Source: Planctomycetota bacterium (lineage in GTDB: Bacteria; Planctomycetota; UBA1135; GCA-002686595). From it: a stretch of DNA of 53,006 bases. A program made the translations under genes and the position numbers. The DNA lies in contig JAQWJQ010000217.1 of assembly GCA_029248265.1 (NCBI GenBank), positions 1-53,006 on the forward strand, given 5' to 3'. Position 1 is the first letter of the stretch. Each line of letters starts with the position of its first letter. The notes under the pieces are model-generated. The model was not told the DNA's origin. It saw only the letters and a list, made by a program, of their open reading frames with translations, and did not search any database. Below, piece after piece: positions 1-8,684 of this stretch.

Positions 1-679
1 CAATGAGGGCTGATCTGTGGATGTCTTATAGGTTAGCCGGCGCGCCTTTGCGGGGGGGCAGCGAGGGCCTGTCGGGCCGACCCCTTCGTGTGCGGTCCGT
101 CCCTCCTCCGGTCAGGCCAGCTCGGTTGGCCCGGCGGGGCGATTTCCCGGTCCGCGTCGTCAGCGCCCGGCGTCGCTCCAGAGTGTTGGATCGTCGCGTG
201 GTGTGAAGCCGAGCCTCCCGCCCGCGGGCATGGGGAGCGAGGTCCCCCTGGCCACCTCGTGGCGGGGCCTGCGGTCGGACCCTGATGCGGGTAGTTCCGG
301 ATTCCATGCATCGCTTCGGGACCGCGGCGCGATCGCCCTCTTGGAGACCCGGCCTGGCCACCCGTGGCCGTTGCTGCCGTGCATTTCAGGCGCCCCTGGC
401 GCCGAGTGCGAGTCCCGCCCCCAGAGCCCTCGTGGCTCCTCTTCCCTCGCTCACCGCCACGGCATGGTCGATCTCACCTCCCAATCACTCCACTCCACGC
501 ACGGTGGCGAGGGGACCAACTGGGCGCAGCGCAGGCGGGCGGCCCGCGGCCGCGGGCAAGAAGCGAGCCACCCGGCGGCCGATTCGCTGAGCGATTCGCC
601 GTTGCACCGAGATTCCGGTGTCAGTGGCGCTATCATGTCCGCGACAGACCGGCGCATCGAGTGCGACGGGAAGTCGGTC
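1..679. other. Intergenic region upstream of the sigma factor
   Basis: I see no convincing gene here. The open frames on both strands are long only because the DNA is GC-rich, and their translations are Arg/Pro/Gly-rich with no recognisable domain. A TATCAT hexamer at 631-636 could be a -10 box for the sigma gene. No tRNA or known riboswitch pattern was recognised. Confidence 0.5.
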
Positions 680-1255
680 ATGAATCCCCGCTCTGCCCAC
701 GAGACCTCTCTGCTCGCGCGAGTCGCTGAAGGCGATCCGTCTGCGGTGCGGGATGTTCTCTCTCGTTACTCCGCGCTCGTCTGGTCCCTCTCTTCGAGTC
801 TCTCAAAGGACCCGCACGAGGTGGAGGACGTGGTCCAGGACATCTTTGTGGACGTTTGGCGGAGTGCCGGCCGATATGACCCTGCGGTGGCCTCCGAGGC
901 GACCTTCATCGCGACGATCGCGCGCCGGCGAGTCATCGATCGTCGACGTCGGGCCGGGCGCCGCGTGGACCCGGAGCCCCTCGAGGAAGAACTCGCGCCG
1001 GGCACCGAGGACGAGGGACTCCGGCAGGTGGAGCTCGACGACGAGGCGCACCAGGCGCGGGAGGCCGTCGCTCAACTCACTGGCGACCGTCGGCGGGTGC
1101 TGGAGATGTCGGTGGTAGAGGGCCTCACCCACCGCGAGATCGCAGCGGACACCGGCATCCCCCTCGGTACGGTCAAGAGCCACATCCGCCGGGGGCTCGC
1201 CGAGGTCTCGGAGAAGCTCAAGGCGCGTCGCGGTGCGATGGAGGAGCGATCATGA
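680..1255 (+). CDS. ECF RNA polymerase sigma factor (SigK-like)
   Basis: This 191-aa protein is an extracytoplasmic-function sigma factor, directing RNA polymerase to a small regulon. Region 2 spans about residues 25-92 and includes the core-binding DVVQDIFVDVW helix. Region 4 spans about 127-180, with a helix-turn-helix around LTHREIAADTG and PLGTVKSHIRRG. The frame is open far upstream, but homology begins near MNPRSAHET, and GGGAAG lies 6 nt before that ATG, so I start there; ATG 635 is a weaker alternative. The stop overlaps the anti-sigma start (ATGA). It converges on the lipid operon at 2435-9796, so control of that operon is a reasonable guess but not shown by the sequence. Confidence 0.93.
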   Translation: MNPRSAHETSLLARVAEGDPSAVRDVLSRYSALVWSLSSSLSKDPHEVEDVVQDIFVDVWRSAGRYDPAVASEATFIATIARRRVIDRRRRAGRRVDPEPLEEELAPGTEDEGLRQVELDDEAHQAREAVAQLTGDRRRVLEMSVVEGLTHREIAADTGIPLGTVKSHIRRGLAEVSEKLKARRGAMEERS

Positions 1256-2178
1256 TGGTCGGTTCCGGAATGCCTCCGCGCGATGGAGATAGCCTCGAGG
1301 AGCTCGCCGCGATCGCGGCCCTCGAGGGCAAGGGCGTGCTCTCCGAGACGCAGCGCGCGCTCGTCGACGATGAGCGGGTCCGCGAGTTGGAGCACGCAGC
1401 GGGTGCGCTCTTCAGCGCGCTTGTCCGCTCCCGTGATGAGCAGGTCCCCGACTCGGCGCTCAGCCGGCTGGAGGATGTCCTGTCCACCCAGGCCTCGGCC
1501 GACGCCCACGAGGCTCGTCACCGCGGGAGCTCGCACCATCACGACACCCTCCGGGACGTGCCTCAGCGGCAGCCGCAGGCGGCGTCCGAGCCAGAGCCCG
1601 AGACCCTCGCGGGTCCGGCGACCTCGCGCCTGGCCTTGTCCGCCAACACCTCCGCCCAGCCCGCCAGCGCGGTGAGGGAAGGAACGGGGCGTCTCTCGGT
1701 GCTTTCCGGGTGGCTCGCCGCGGCGGCGCTGCTCATCGCGACGGTGGTGTCGTACGGCCGCATCCTGTCGCTCGAGAACCAGCTGGGCCTCGGCCCGGCA
1801 GAATCAACTCGCGGCGACCTCATCGCGACCGCTCCCGACGTCGAACTGCTCCCCTGGGTGACCGAGGGGGTCGCCGGTGACGTGGCCTGGAGCGACGCGC
1901 GCAACGAGGGCTTCATGCGCATTGACGGGCTCGCAGTGAACGACCCCGCGGTGTCGCAGTATCAGCTCTGGATCTTCCGGGGCCTGGATCCCGCCGCCGA
2001 AGCCCACCCCGTGAGCGGCGGTGTCTTCGACGTGAGCCGAGATGGAGAGGTGATCATCCCCATCGACGCGCAACTCAAGCTTGGACGCGCCGGCGTGTTC
2101 GCCGTCACGGTCGAGCGACCGGGGGGCGTCACCGTCTCCGAGCGCGAGAGTATCGTGCTCGTCGCGAGCCGCGCCTGA
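1252..2178 (+). CDS. RskA-type anti-sigma factor, single membrane span
   Basis: This 308-aa protein most likely holds the preceding sigma factor inactive at the membrane. Residues 1-75 form a cytoplasmic helical part without the HxxxCxxC zinc motif of ZAS anti-sigma factors. Residues 80-145 are a His/Pro/Ser-rich linker, 150-170 a membrane span, and 190-305 an RskA C-terminal domain with QLW (238-240) and HPVSGGVFDV motifs. RskA proteins are usually released by regulated proteolysis from the outer face; that is family knowledge. It overlaps the sigma gene by 4 bp. The anti-sigma type is RskA, not the cupin ChrR usually paired with singlet-oxygen ECF sigmas. Three copies of a 14-bp repeat cover its stop codon. 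Confidence 0.88.
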   Translation: MMVGSGMPPRDGDSLEELAAIAALEGKGVLSETQRALVDDERVRELEHAAGALFSALVRSRDEQVPDSALSRLEDVLSTQASADAHEARHRGSSHHHDTLRDVPQRQPQAASEPEPETLAGPATSRLALSANTSAQPASAVREGTGRLSVLSGWLAAAALLIATVVSYGRILSLENQLGLGPAESTRGDLIATAPDVELLPWVTEGVAGDVAWSDARNEGFMRIDGLAVNDPAVSQYQLWIFRGLDPAAEAHPVSGGVFDVSRDGEVIIPIDAQLKLGRAGVFAVTVERPGGVTVSERESIVLVASRA

Positions 2179-2212
2179 GAACTGGCGCCTGAGAACTGGC
2201 GCCTCGGAACTG
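2171..2212. repeat. Three tandem 14-bp repeats over the anti-sigma stop codon
   Basis: The units are GCGCCTGAGAACTG at 2171-2184 and 2185-2198 and GCGCCTCGGAACTG at 2199-2212. The first unit contains the TGA stop of the anti-sigma gene. The unit is not a multiple of three, so expansion would not simply extend the protein in frame. Confidence 0.85.
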
Positions 2213-2434
2213 GGGCGAGCATGCCCCGCGCCGGTTCCGTGGGCCGCGGCGCTGCGCTGACCTCGCTCCTGCACCCGGTGGTCGCGCACGATGCACCGCC
2301 GCGCAACCGTTCGACGCGCCGGGTCTCGATGTCCGGATCGGTGGAGGGCTGGAGGTGGCGAGCGGCCTGCTGGCCTCGCCAGCATGGCGCCAGCGCGCGG
2401 GGCGCCACCGTGGGGGCAGCCCGGGTGCCTGACC
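2179..2434. other. Convergent intergenic region
   Basis: This separates the converging anti-sigma and B12-sensor genes. Apart from the tail of the 14-bp repeat it holds a short stem (TGCTGG at 2368-2373 pairing with CCAGCA at 2379-2384) without a T run, so I cannot call a terminator with confidence. Confidence 0.4.
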
Positions 2435-3469
2435 TCAGGCGAGCCCGACGAGGTCCCGCGCGGACCGGACACCGTTGATGAGGTCGGTCGCGAAGCCGTC
2501 GGCGCCAAGGTTCTTGGCGTCCTCCTCGCTGCGCACGGCGGCACCGCCCACGAGAACCGGAATCACGCAGGTACGGGTCGCCAGGTAGCTGGTGAGCGCG
2601 TAGCGCTGTGCCACCAGCGTGGCCGAGACGGCGATGAGGTCGCAGCCGTAGGCCGCGGCGGTGGCGTCGATCTCGTCGGCCGGAGTGTCGGCGCCTGCCA
2701 GCGCGACGCGCCAGCCGTTCTGTTCGAGGAGCAACGCGAACGCCACGAGTCCAGTGTCGTGGGCATCCCCAGGCACGGCGGTCACCAGGACGGCCTTACC
2801 GTTGCGCTTGACCTGGGGGAGAGCTGCGGTCAGTCCATGGAGGGCACTTCGAAGCGTCGCTGTGATCACGTGCTCCGCGGCAACGCCCATCTCGCCCACG
2901 TGCCAGCGCCGGCCGGCTTCCCTGGCTGCGGGCAGCAGGATGTCGATGACGGCCTCCTCAAGGCTGAAGGTCTCGCTTCGGACCCCCTCCAGCAGGTAGT
3001 TCCGCGCGCTGGCGAGGTCGCCGAGGAGCGCGAGTTCGAACAGCTGGTGGGCGCGGGAGCCTTCAGTGAGGCCGGCCGCAGCCGTCGCAGGCTCGGCCAG
3101 GGCCTTCAGGGCCGCGTCGAAGAAGCGGTCGATGGAGCCGTCGGTGGTCCCTGGGAGTTGGGCCGTCAGGGTCTCGCGCATGCTCTCGAGGGCGAGTCCA
3201 ACGTCCTTGGCGTCGATCTCGCGGGAGGTGATGACGGCCCTGAACCAGACCATGTCGTCGGCGAAGAGCTTGGTGTCATCCGCCTCGAGGGCGGACGCGA
3301 GGGCCTCGAGTCGCGCGCTCAGCGCTTGGCGCCATGAGTCGAAGCCGCCTTCGCCGTAACGGGTCTCCGCACCGTCGATTTTCTCGAACAGGCGCGCTGT
3401 CGACAGTCCGGCCAGGCCGCGACTTGTGGTGCGGATGAGCTCGGCGGTGAATTCAGCGGCGCGGGTCAT
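2435..3469 (-). CDS. Free-standing cobalamin-binding sensor (CarH/LitR-like, no DNA-binding domain)
   Basis: This 344-aa protein has a helical N-terminal part (about 1-130), a B12-binding helical cap (about 140-215) and a Rossmann B12-binding domain (about 225-340). The cap carries the W...EH motif of CarH photoreceptors (W189, E199, H200). The Rossmann domain has the DxHxxG signature (D235, H237, G240), Ser282 and GG at 308-309. Such domains bind the lower ligand through His and can sense light or adenosyl-B12. No MerR helix-turn-helix is present, so it probably acts through a partner protein. An in-frame start exists at 3499, but ATG 3469 has AGGGA upstream and fits better. It is the last gene of the lipid operon and overlaps the DUF2878 gene by 17 bp. 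A methyltransferase corrinoid carrier is an alternative role. Confidence 0.85.
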   Translation of the reverse strand: MTRAAEFTAELIRTTSRGLAGLSTARLFEKIDGAETRYGEGGFDSWRQALSARLEALASALEADDTKLFADDMVWFRAVITSREIDAKDVGLALESMRETLTAQLPGTTDGSIDRFFDAALKALAEPATAAAGLTEGSRAHQLFELALLGDLASARNYLLEGVRSETFSLEEAVIDILLPAAREAGRRWHVGEMGVAAEHVITATLRSALHGLTAALPQVKRNGKAVLVTAVPGDAHDTGLVAFALLLEQNGWRVALAGADTPADEIDATAAAYGCDLIAVSATLVAQRYALTSYLATRTCVIPVLVGGAAVRSEEDAKNLGADGFATDLINGVRSARDLVGLA

Positions 3470-4115
3470 GTTTATTGGTCCCTGTCGCGGTGGGGTCATC
3501 CGCGAGGTCTGGGCGCGTGGGTAGAGCCTTCTGGCTCGTCGTGCGGCCCACTTGCATGAGGAAGGGCACCACCAGAGCGTATTCGATCGAGAGGGCGAGG
3601 TAGCCCATCCACCCGCCCGGAACTGAAGTCGCCCCGAGTCTTGTGCCGGACCAGAAGGAGAAGGGGCCGCCGATCGCGCTGAGGAGTAGGGCGAGACCCG
3701 GTCGGCCAGAGAGCCATGTAAGCGATGAGTTCAGCAGCGACCCGAAGGCGATCCACAGGGTCACGATCCAGGCAGGGGCCAGCAGGAGGTTCGGTCCGGA
3801 GGACTCCCCAGCGGCCAGGGCGCCCGCTGGGAAGCTGATCCAGCCGGAGGATCGAAGCGCGGAATCGAGGACGAGACCCACGGCTCCAGCGAGGAACCAC
3901 AGGCGCAGCTCCCGGGTCGGACGGGGGCTGAACAGGAGGTTGATGGGCAGCAGGACCGCGGCGGCGATGGGGCCGACCCAGGGCATGCCGTCGGCGGCGC
4001 CATAGACGCAGATGAACCACACGCACTGGAAGACCGCAAAGTTGACGAGCTTCCCGGCGGTGCTGGGCGACCACCCCGCGCCGTCCGGCGCGTGAGGTGT
4101 GCCGTGTCCGTTCAC
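3453..4115 (-). CDS. DUF2878 membrane protein
   Basis: This 220-aa integral membrane protein has about six hydrophobic segments. The block reading WFLAGAVGLVLDSALRSSGW is typical of the DUF2878 family. Its biochemical role is unknown; the family recurs beside CFA synthase, DUF1365 and FAD amine-oxidase genes in lipid or photo-oxidative-stress operons of Proteobacteria, as here. The start codon is GTG and overlaps the CFA synthase stop (GTGA, 4112-4115), which indicates translational coupling. The polar tail after residue 190 is poorly conserved in appearance. Confidence 0.8.
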   Translation of the reverse strand: MNGHGTPHAPDGAGWSPSTAGKLVNFAVFQCVWFICVYGAADGMPWVGPIAAAVLLPINLLFSPRPTRELRLWFLAGAVGLVLDSALRSSGWISFPAGALAAGESSGPNLLLAPAWIVTLWIAFGSLLNSSLTWLSGRPGLALLLSAIGGPFSFWSGTRLGATSVPGGWMGYLALSIEYALVVPFLMQVGRTTSQKALPTRPDLADDPTATGTNKHDPRR

Positions 4116-5500
4116 CCTTGGGACGCGAGCGCGGCCGCGACGGGCGGTGAGAACGAGCGGCCCGCACGGGCGTAGACCAGGTGAGCGACGGAGATGTGCC
4201 GCTCAGCGAAGCCCCCCTCGCAGTAGCAGAAGTAGAAGTCAAAGAGCCGGAGGAAGTCCTCGTCGAAACCCATGGCGAGGGCCTCGCGGCGCCGCTGTCG
4301 GAGCGAGTCGCGCCAGGTGCGGAGCGTCGGCACATAGTGCTCGCCGATGTCCTCCATGTGGACCGGGCGGAGATCGCTGGCCTTGGAGGCGGCCTCCGAG
4401 AGAGCGGTCACCGACGGGATGCAGCTCCCAGGGAAGATGTGGCGTTGGATGAAGTCCACCGCCTTGCGCGCGCGCTCGAAGTGTGCGTCGTGGATCGTGA
4501 TCGCCTGGAGGGCGAGCGCCCCGCCGGGCTTCAGGAGCCGTGCGCAGGTCTCAAAGAAGACCCCGTAGTGGCGGGCGCCCACGGCCTCGATCATCTCCAC
4601 GGACACCGCCTTCGAGTACTGACCGCGAAGGTCTCGATAGTCCTGCAGGAGGACCTCAACGCGGTCACTCAGGCCAGCCTTGGCGATGCGCTCCACTGCG
4701 AAGGCGTGCTGCTCCTTCGAGATCGTGGTGGTCGTGACCCGGCACCCGAACTTCTGCGCGGCGCGCCTCGCAAAGCCGCCCCAACCGGTGCCGATCTCGA
4801 GCAAGTGGTCGGCCGGCCCCAGCTTCAGGCGCTCGCAAAGCCGGTCGATCTTTGCGATCTGGGCCGCCTCTAGCGGGGCATCGGGCTGCTCGAAGTACGC
4901 CGATGAGTAGGTCATCGTCGGGTCGAGGAAGAGCCCGAAGAACTCATTCGAGAGGTCGTAGTGGGCGGAGATGTTCTTGCGTGACCCGGCCCGGCTGTTG
5001 TCGCGGAGCCAGTGGAACGCCTTGAGCATGGGGAGGGACAGGCGTGCGAGCCCCTTTTCCATGCCGTCCAGGGCGGTGTGATTGGCCACGAGCGCGCGGA
5101 CCACATCGGTCGGCTCAGGGGAGGTCCACCAACCGTACGCGTACGCCTCGCCGGCGCCCACGCTGCCCCGCAGGGCGAGGGCGCTCCAGAAGCGGTCGTC
5201 CTCCACGATGACGGTCCCATGGGCGTCCTCGTCGGCGGGCCGGACGGGCCCGCTGGGGTAGGCGATGATGTCGGAGGCGTCGGCTTCCGCGGGGGTCCCG
5301 AAGACCTCCGCACCGGAGGGGGCCACGATGGTCAGCGAGCCAGTGGCGATCCGGCGGAGGCGCGCGCGCACCGCACGCTCCAGCAGGGAGCGCTGGCCTG
5401 CTTGAGTCGCGGGGGGACCCGCCGGCGGGGCGGGCGCCCCGGCTGCGGCCTTGCTCGGCTTCGAGGCGGGTGAGGCGCTGGTGGGGTCGGTGAGTGTCAT
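4112..5500 (-). CDS. Cyclopropane-fatty-acid synthase family methyltransferase
   Basis: This 462-aa enzyme should transfer a one-carbon unit from SAM to an unsaturated acyl chain of membrane phospholipid. The first 40 residues are an Ala/Pro-rich extension. The family block AHYDLSNEFF lies at 179-188, followed by TMTYSSAYF at 195-203 and the SAM-binding EIGTGWGGF at 235-243. The C-terminal part has the expected PGSCIPS and YCEGGF motifs. It is the bacterial-type CFA synthase, distinct from the plant-like methyltransferase at the head of the same operon. With the desaturase, FAD protein and DUF1365 it resembles the sets used for cyclopropane, methylated or furan fatty acids; which product is made cannot be read from sequence. 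Confidence 0.93.
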   Translation of the reverse strand: MTLTDPTSASPASKPSKAAAGAPAPPAGPPATQAGQRSLLERAVRARLRRIATGSLTIVAPSGAEVFGTPAEADASDIIAYPSGPVRPADEDAHGTVIVEDDRFWSALALRGSVGAGEAYAYGWWTSPEPTDVVRALVANHTALDGMEKGLARLSLPMLKAFHWLRDNSRAGSRKNISAHYDLSNEFFGLFLDPTMTYSSAYFEQPDAPLEAAQIAKIDRLCERLKLGPADHLLEIGTGWGGFARRAAQKFGCRVTTTTISKEQHAFAVERIAKAGLSDRVEVLLQDYRDLRGQYSKAVSVEMIEAVGARHYGVFFETCARLLKPGGALALQAITIHDAHFERARKAVDFIQRHIFPGSCIPSVTALSEAASKASDLRPVHMEDIGEHYVPTLRTWRDSLRQRRREALAMGFDEDFLRLFDFYFCYCEGGFAERHISVAHLVYARAGRSFSPPVAAALASQG

Positions 5501-5535
5501 GGTGCTGGCGAGGCCGCGCGGGGGGGGCGCGGAGT

Positions 5536-6336
5536 TCAGGCGCTCTTCGGGTGTGAGAAGAACGGCGTGCGCTTCGCCCAGAGTCGAAGCGCTTGCCAGT
5601 AAATGGCGGCGAGGATCTTAGCGCTCATCCAGGGGTGGCTGAGCAAGCTCTTTCGTAGCTGTGACGGGTTCAGGGGCCGGCGCTCGAGTTCGAAGGCCAC
5701 GTCGAAGACCCGAGCATCGTCAGGACCCGTGCGATTCTCCATGGCGACACGCAGCGGGGAGCCCGGTTGGGAGCCGGGGACCGTGAAGCGCCATTGGTAG
5801 CGGTGATCCATGTCGAAGAAGGGTGAGACGTGGAAGTCCTTCTCAAACCTCCACTCGTACCATTCGCCCTCGAGGGTCGCCTCGGATGCGAGCAGCACGT
5901 ACTGATGCCGCTCGTTCCAGGGGGTGTTGGTGATCTCCGCGACGATCGAGTGGAGGGTCTCGCCGTCTTCCTCAAAGAGGTAGTAGAAGGAGACCGGGTT
6001 GAAGCAGTAGCCGAGGAGCGCGATCTGGGTGAGGAGCCGGATCGGGCCCTCAGGGGGCCTCGCACCCGTTTCTTCGGCGACTCGGTCCCGGACGGCCTCG
6101 CGCAGCGGGCGGTCGACGGGGCCAAGGAAATCTCGGCGGCGGAAGGAGCCGAGGTTGGGCCTCTCCACGCTCCAGAGCCAGGCTCCCTCGAAGGCCGTGT
6201 CCAGCTCCTCGAGGTCAAGCAGGAGCTCGAAGACGCGATAGGTGAACTGGTGGGGCTTCGGCCGGTGCCGGGCATGGTGGACCCGCCCCACATAGACCGC
6301 CGAGGCGCGCTCGGAGGCGTGGCTGACGCCGCTCAT
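5536..6336 (-). CDS. DUF1365 domain protein
   Basis: This 266-aa protein belongs to DUF1365. Diagnostic blocks are YVGRVHHARHRPKPHQF near the N-terminus, the central FNPVSFYY stretch, and FHVSPFFDMDHRYQWRF. The family is almost always next to an FAD amine-oxidase-like protein and a CFA synthase, and is implicated in modified fatty acid formation, but its catalytic role is not established. The start codon overlaps the stop of the FAD protein gene (ATGA, 6333-6336). A gap of 35 bp separates it from the CFA synthase gene. Confidence 0.9.
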   Translation of the reverse strand: MSGVSHASERASAVYVGRVHHARHRPKPHQFTYRVFELLLDLEELDTAFEGAWLWSVERPNLGSFRRRDFLGPVDRPLREAVRDRVAEETGARPPEGPIRLLTQIALLGYCFNPVSFYYLFEEDGETLHSIVAEITNTPWNERHQYVLLASEATLEGEWYEWRFEKDFHVSPFFDMDHRYQWRFTVPGSQPGSPLRVAMENRTGPDDARVFDVAFELERRPLNPSQLRKSLLSHPWMSAKILAAIYWQALRLWAKRTPFFSHPKSA

Positions 6337-7685
6337 TCGTCGACGCCAAGCCCCGGTGGGGAGCCCGCCTCCGCGGCGCCTCCGAAGCCCGGGCGGAGCT
6401 CCTCGGGCCTCGCCGGGAGGTTCGGCGCGACGCCCATGGCCTCCAGGACCCGCCGGGCGCTCTGGACCCCATCTTCATGGAATCCATAGTGCCAGTAGGC
6501 GCCGCAGTAGTGGACGCCGCGCACGCCATCGATCTCCGCGTGGCGGCCTTGAGCCCGGACGCAGTCGGCGTCATAGACCGGGTGCGAGAAGAGGGTCTCT
6601 CGAACGACCTTGGACGGGTCGATGCGGTCCTTGCAGTTGAGCGTCACGAAGAGGTCATCTGGACCCTCAATCGACTGCAGCTCATTCATCCAGTAGGTCA
6701 CGCGGACGAGGTCTCCGCCGGCCGGTGCACCCTTGGGCACGTGGACGTTCCAGGCGGCCCACGCGGCTCGCCGCTTCGGCATGAGGGAGGCGTCGGTGTG
6801 GAGGATCACCGAGTTGGGTTGGAAGCGAATCGCCGAGAGCACCTCATGCTCTGCCCTTGTGGGGTCCCGGAGCATGCCGAGTGCCTGGTCCGCGTGGCAC
6901 GCAAGCACGACCCGGTCGAAGCGTTCAGGGGCGCCGTCCTTCACGGTCACTTCCACGTCGCCGACCCCGCGTGCAACCACCCGCTCCACGGGCGATGACA
7001 GGCGGATCTTGTCCGCGAGCGGAGCGAGGAGCACGTCCGCGTAGGCGCGGCTGCCGCCGCAGACGGTCAGCCAAGGCGGCCGATCGTCGACCTGCAGGAA
7101 GCCGTGGTTTGCGAAGAACCGCACGAGGGTGCGAGCGGGGAAGTCGAGGATCTCCCCGGGCTTACCGGACCAGACGGCGCAGGCCATCGGGACCATGTGC
7201 CAGTCGATGAAGGCCTTCGAGTAGCCGCCGCGGCGGAGGTACTCACCGAGGGTGGGCCCTGGTTCATCTGCGGGCAGCTTGAGGAGCTCCGGCGCCTCCT
7301 TGTAGAAGCGCAAGATGCCCCGAATCATGCTCCAGAAGCGTGGGCGGAGCACGTTGCTCCACTGCGCGAACAGGCTCTTGGTGCTGGTGCCGTTGTACTC
7401 GACCCGCGGGCCCTCCATCCGGGCGCTGAAGCTCATGTCGCTCTCGAGCCACGGGACCCCGAGCTCCTTGAGGAGCGAGCAGAAACCCGGGTAGGTCCGC
7501 TCGTTGAACACGATGAACCCTGTGTCGACCACATAGGGGCGACCGTTGACCGTGACCTCCCGCGTGGCAATGTGCCCGCCGATCCTGTCGCGCGCCTCCA
7601 GAAGGGCCACCTCGTGCCCGGCGTCATGGAGACGCCTGGCGGTGACCATTCCAGCGACGCCGCTTCCTACGACGGCGACCTTCAT
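6333..7685 (-). CDS. FAD-dependent amine-oxidase-like oxidoreductase
   Basis: This 450-aa flavoprotein starts with a dinucleotide-binding motif (VGSGVAG, residues 6-12) followed by the second glycine/acid motif ending in LLEARDRIGGH. The layout, with YVDTGFIVFNERTYP and a C-terminal GVHYCGAYWHYGFHEDG, is that of the NAD/FAD-binding proteins paired with DUF1365. In this context it probably oxidises or desaturates a lipid-bound acyl chain after methylation. Amine oxidase is only the superfamily name, and no amine substrate is implied. It lies 39 bp after the desaturase gene and overlaps DUF1365 by 4 bp. Confidence 0.9.
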   Translation of the reverse strand: MKVAVVGSGVAGMVTARRLHDAGHEVALLEARDRIGGHIATREVTVNGRPYVVDTGFIVFNERTYPGFCSLLKELGVPWLESDMSFSARMEGPRVEYNGTSTKSLFAQWSNVLRPRFWSMIRGILRFYKEAPELLKLPADEPGPTLGEYLRRGGYSKAFIDWHMVPMACAVWSGKPGEILDFPARTLVRFFANHGFLQVDDRPPWLTVCGGSRAYADVLLAPLADKIRLSSPVERVVARGVGDVEVTVKDGAPERFDRVVLACHADQALGMLRDPTRAEHEVLSAIRFQPNSVILHTDASLMPKRRAAWAAWNVHVPKGAPAGGDLVRVTYWMNELQSIEGPDDLFVTLNCKDRIDPSKVVRETLFSHPVYDADCVRAQGRHAEIDGVRGVHYCGAYWHYGFHEDGVQSARRVLEAMGVAPNLPARPEELRPGFGGAAEAGSPPGLGVDE

Positions 7686-7724
7686 GTCTCGGAGACTGTC
7701 AGCATCACGGGCGGATCGCCCGAG

Positions 7725-8684
7725 TCAGCCGTTGATCCGTCGGGCCGCCAGAGCCCGCTCCGGGACCGGGCGCAGATCCCAGACGAGACCGAAGACGGAC
7801 AGCAGCTTGAGGATGTAGTACGAGATGTCGAACTCCCACCAGTAGAACCCCTGCCGTGCAGACGCGGGGTAGTGGTGGTGGTTGTTGTGCCAACCCTCGC
7901 CCAGGGTGATCAGGGCGATGAGGAAGCTGTTCCGGCTGGTGTCCTTCGTCGCGAAGCGCCGGCGCCCGAAGACGTGGGCCAGGGAGTTCACGGTGAAGGT
8001 CCCGTGGTAGAGCACGATCGTCGACACGACGAAGCCCCACACGAGCATCTGCCAGCCGTTGGTCCCGAGCCCAGGTGCCCAGGTCTCGAGGGCGACCCCG
8101 AAGAGGAAGATGGAGACCCCGAGGAGCGTGGGGACGACGATGTCGAAGCGGTCGAGGAACCTGAGCTCCGGGAACTTCGAGAAGTCCTTCACGCGCTCGA
8201 GGCGGGTGGCGAAGTTGCTCCGGTCGAGGACCCAGCCAACGTGGCTCCAGAAGAAGCCTCGCTGGGTCGGCGAGTGGATGTCCTCGGGCGCGTCGGAGAA
8301 CTCGTGGTGGTGACGGTGGTGCGCCGCCCACCAGAGCGGCCCGCGCTGGGCCGCGCTGGCGCCGATCACGGCCAGGCAGAACTGCCCGAACCGTGACGTG
8401 CGGAACGAGCGGTGGCTGAAGTAGCGGTGGTAGCCAGCGGTGATCGCGAACATCCGGAGCACGTACATCCCGACGGCGGTGCCGACGGCGACCCAGGACC
8501 AGCCCACGACAAAGACGAGGAGGCACGCGGCGTGCATCGCCAGGAAGGGGACGACACGCCCCCAGTCGATCTTGGCCTGAGTCGGCGCCTCCTCGACCGT
8601 CGGGGTCGAGCCGTTGGGCGTACCGTTCCAGGAGTCGAACCAGCGAATGACGGCCAGGGACGAGCGCTTGAGAGCAGCTTGCAT
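7725..8684 (-). CDS. Acyl-CoA / acyl-lipid fatty acid desaturase
   Basis: This 319-aa membrane di-iron desaturase inserts a cis double bond into an acyl chain. The three histidine boxes are present: HRYFSHR (86-92), HHRHHH (122-127) and HNNHH (265-269). Four or so hydrophobic segments surround them, as in the delta-9 desaturase family. It would supply the olefin that the two CFA-family methyltransferases in this operon use. Its ATG overlaps the upstream stop by one base (TGATG at 8682-8686 on the minus strand), so translation is coupled to the methyltransferase. Confidence 0.93.
   Translation of the reverse strand: MQAALKRSSLAVIRWFDSWNGTPNGSTPTVEEAPTQAKIDWGRVVPFLAMHAACLLVFVVGWSWVAVGTAVGMYVLRMFAITAGYHRYFSHRSFRTSRFGQFCLAVIGASAAQRGPLWWAAHHRHHHEFSDAPEDIHSPTQRGFFWSHVGWVLDRSNFATRLERVKDFSKFPELRFLDRFDIVVPTLLGVSIFLFGVALETWAPGLGTNGWQMLVWGFVVSTIVLYHGTFTVNSLAHVFGRRRFATKDTSRNSFLIALITLGEGWHNNHHHYPASARQGFYWWEFDISYYILKLLSVFGLVWDLRPVPERALAARRING

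Noticed and set aside
26-361. Minus-strand open frame at the window start
   Set aside because: Arg/Gly/Pro-rich translation, no start signal and no homology; typical GC-rich shadow frame.
203-679. 5' extension of the sigma factor frame
   Set aside because: The frame is open from 203 but the translation is Arg/Pro/Ser-rich without homology; sigma region 2 begins after the ATG at 680, which has a ribosome-binding site.
2368-2384. Hairpin between converging genes as a terminator
   Set aside because: Six-base stem without a T run on either strand; not distinguishable from background in GC-rich DNA.
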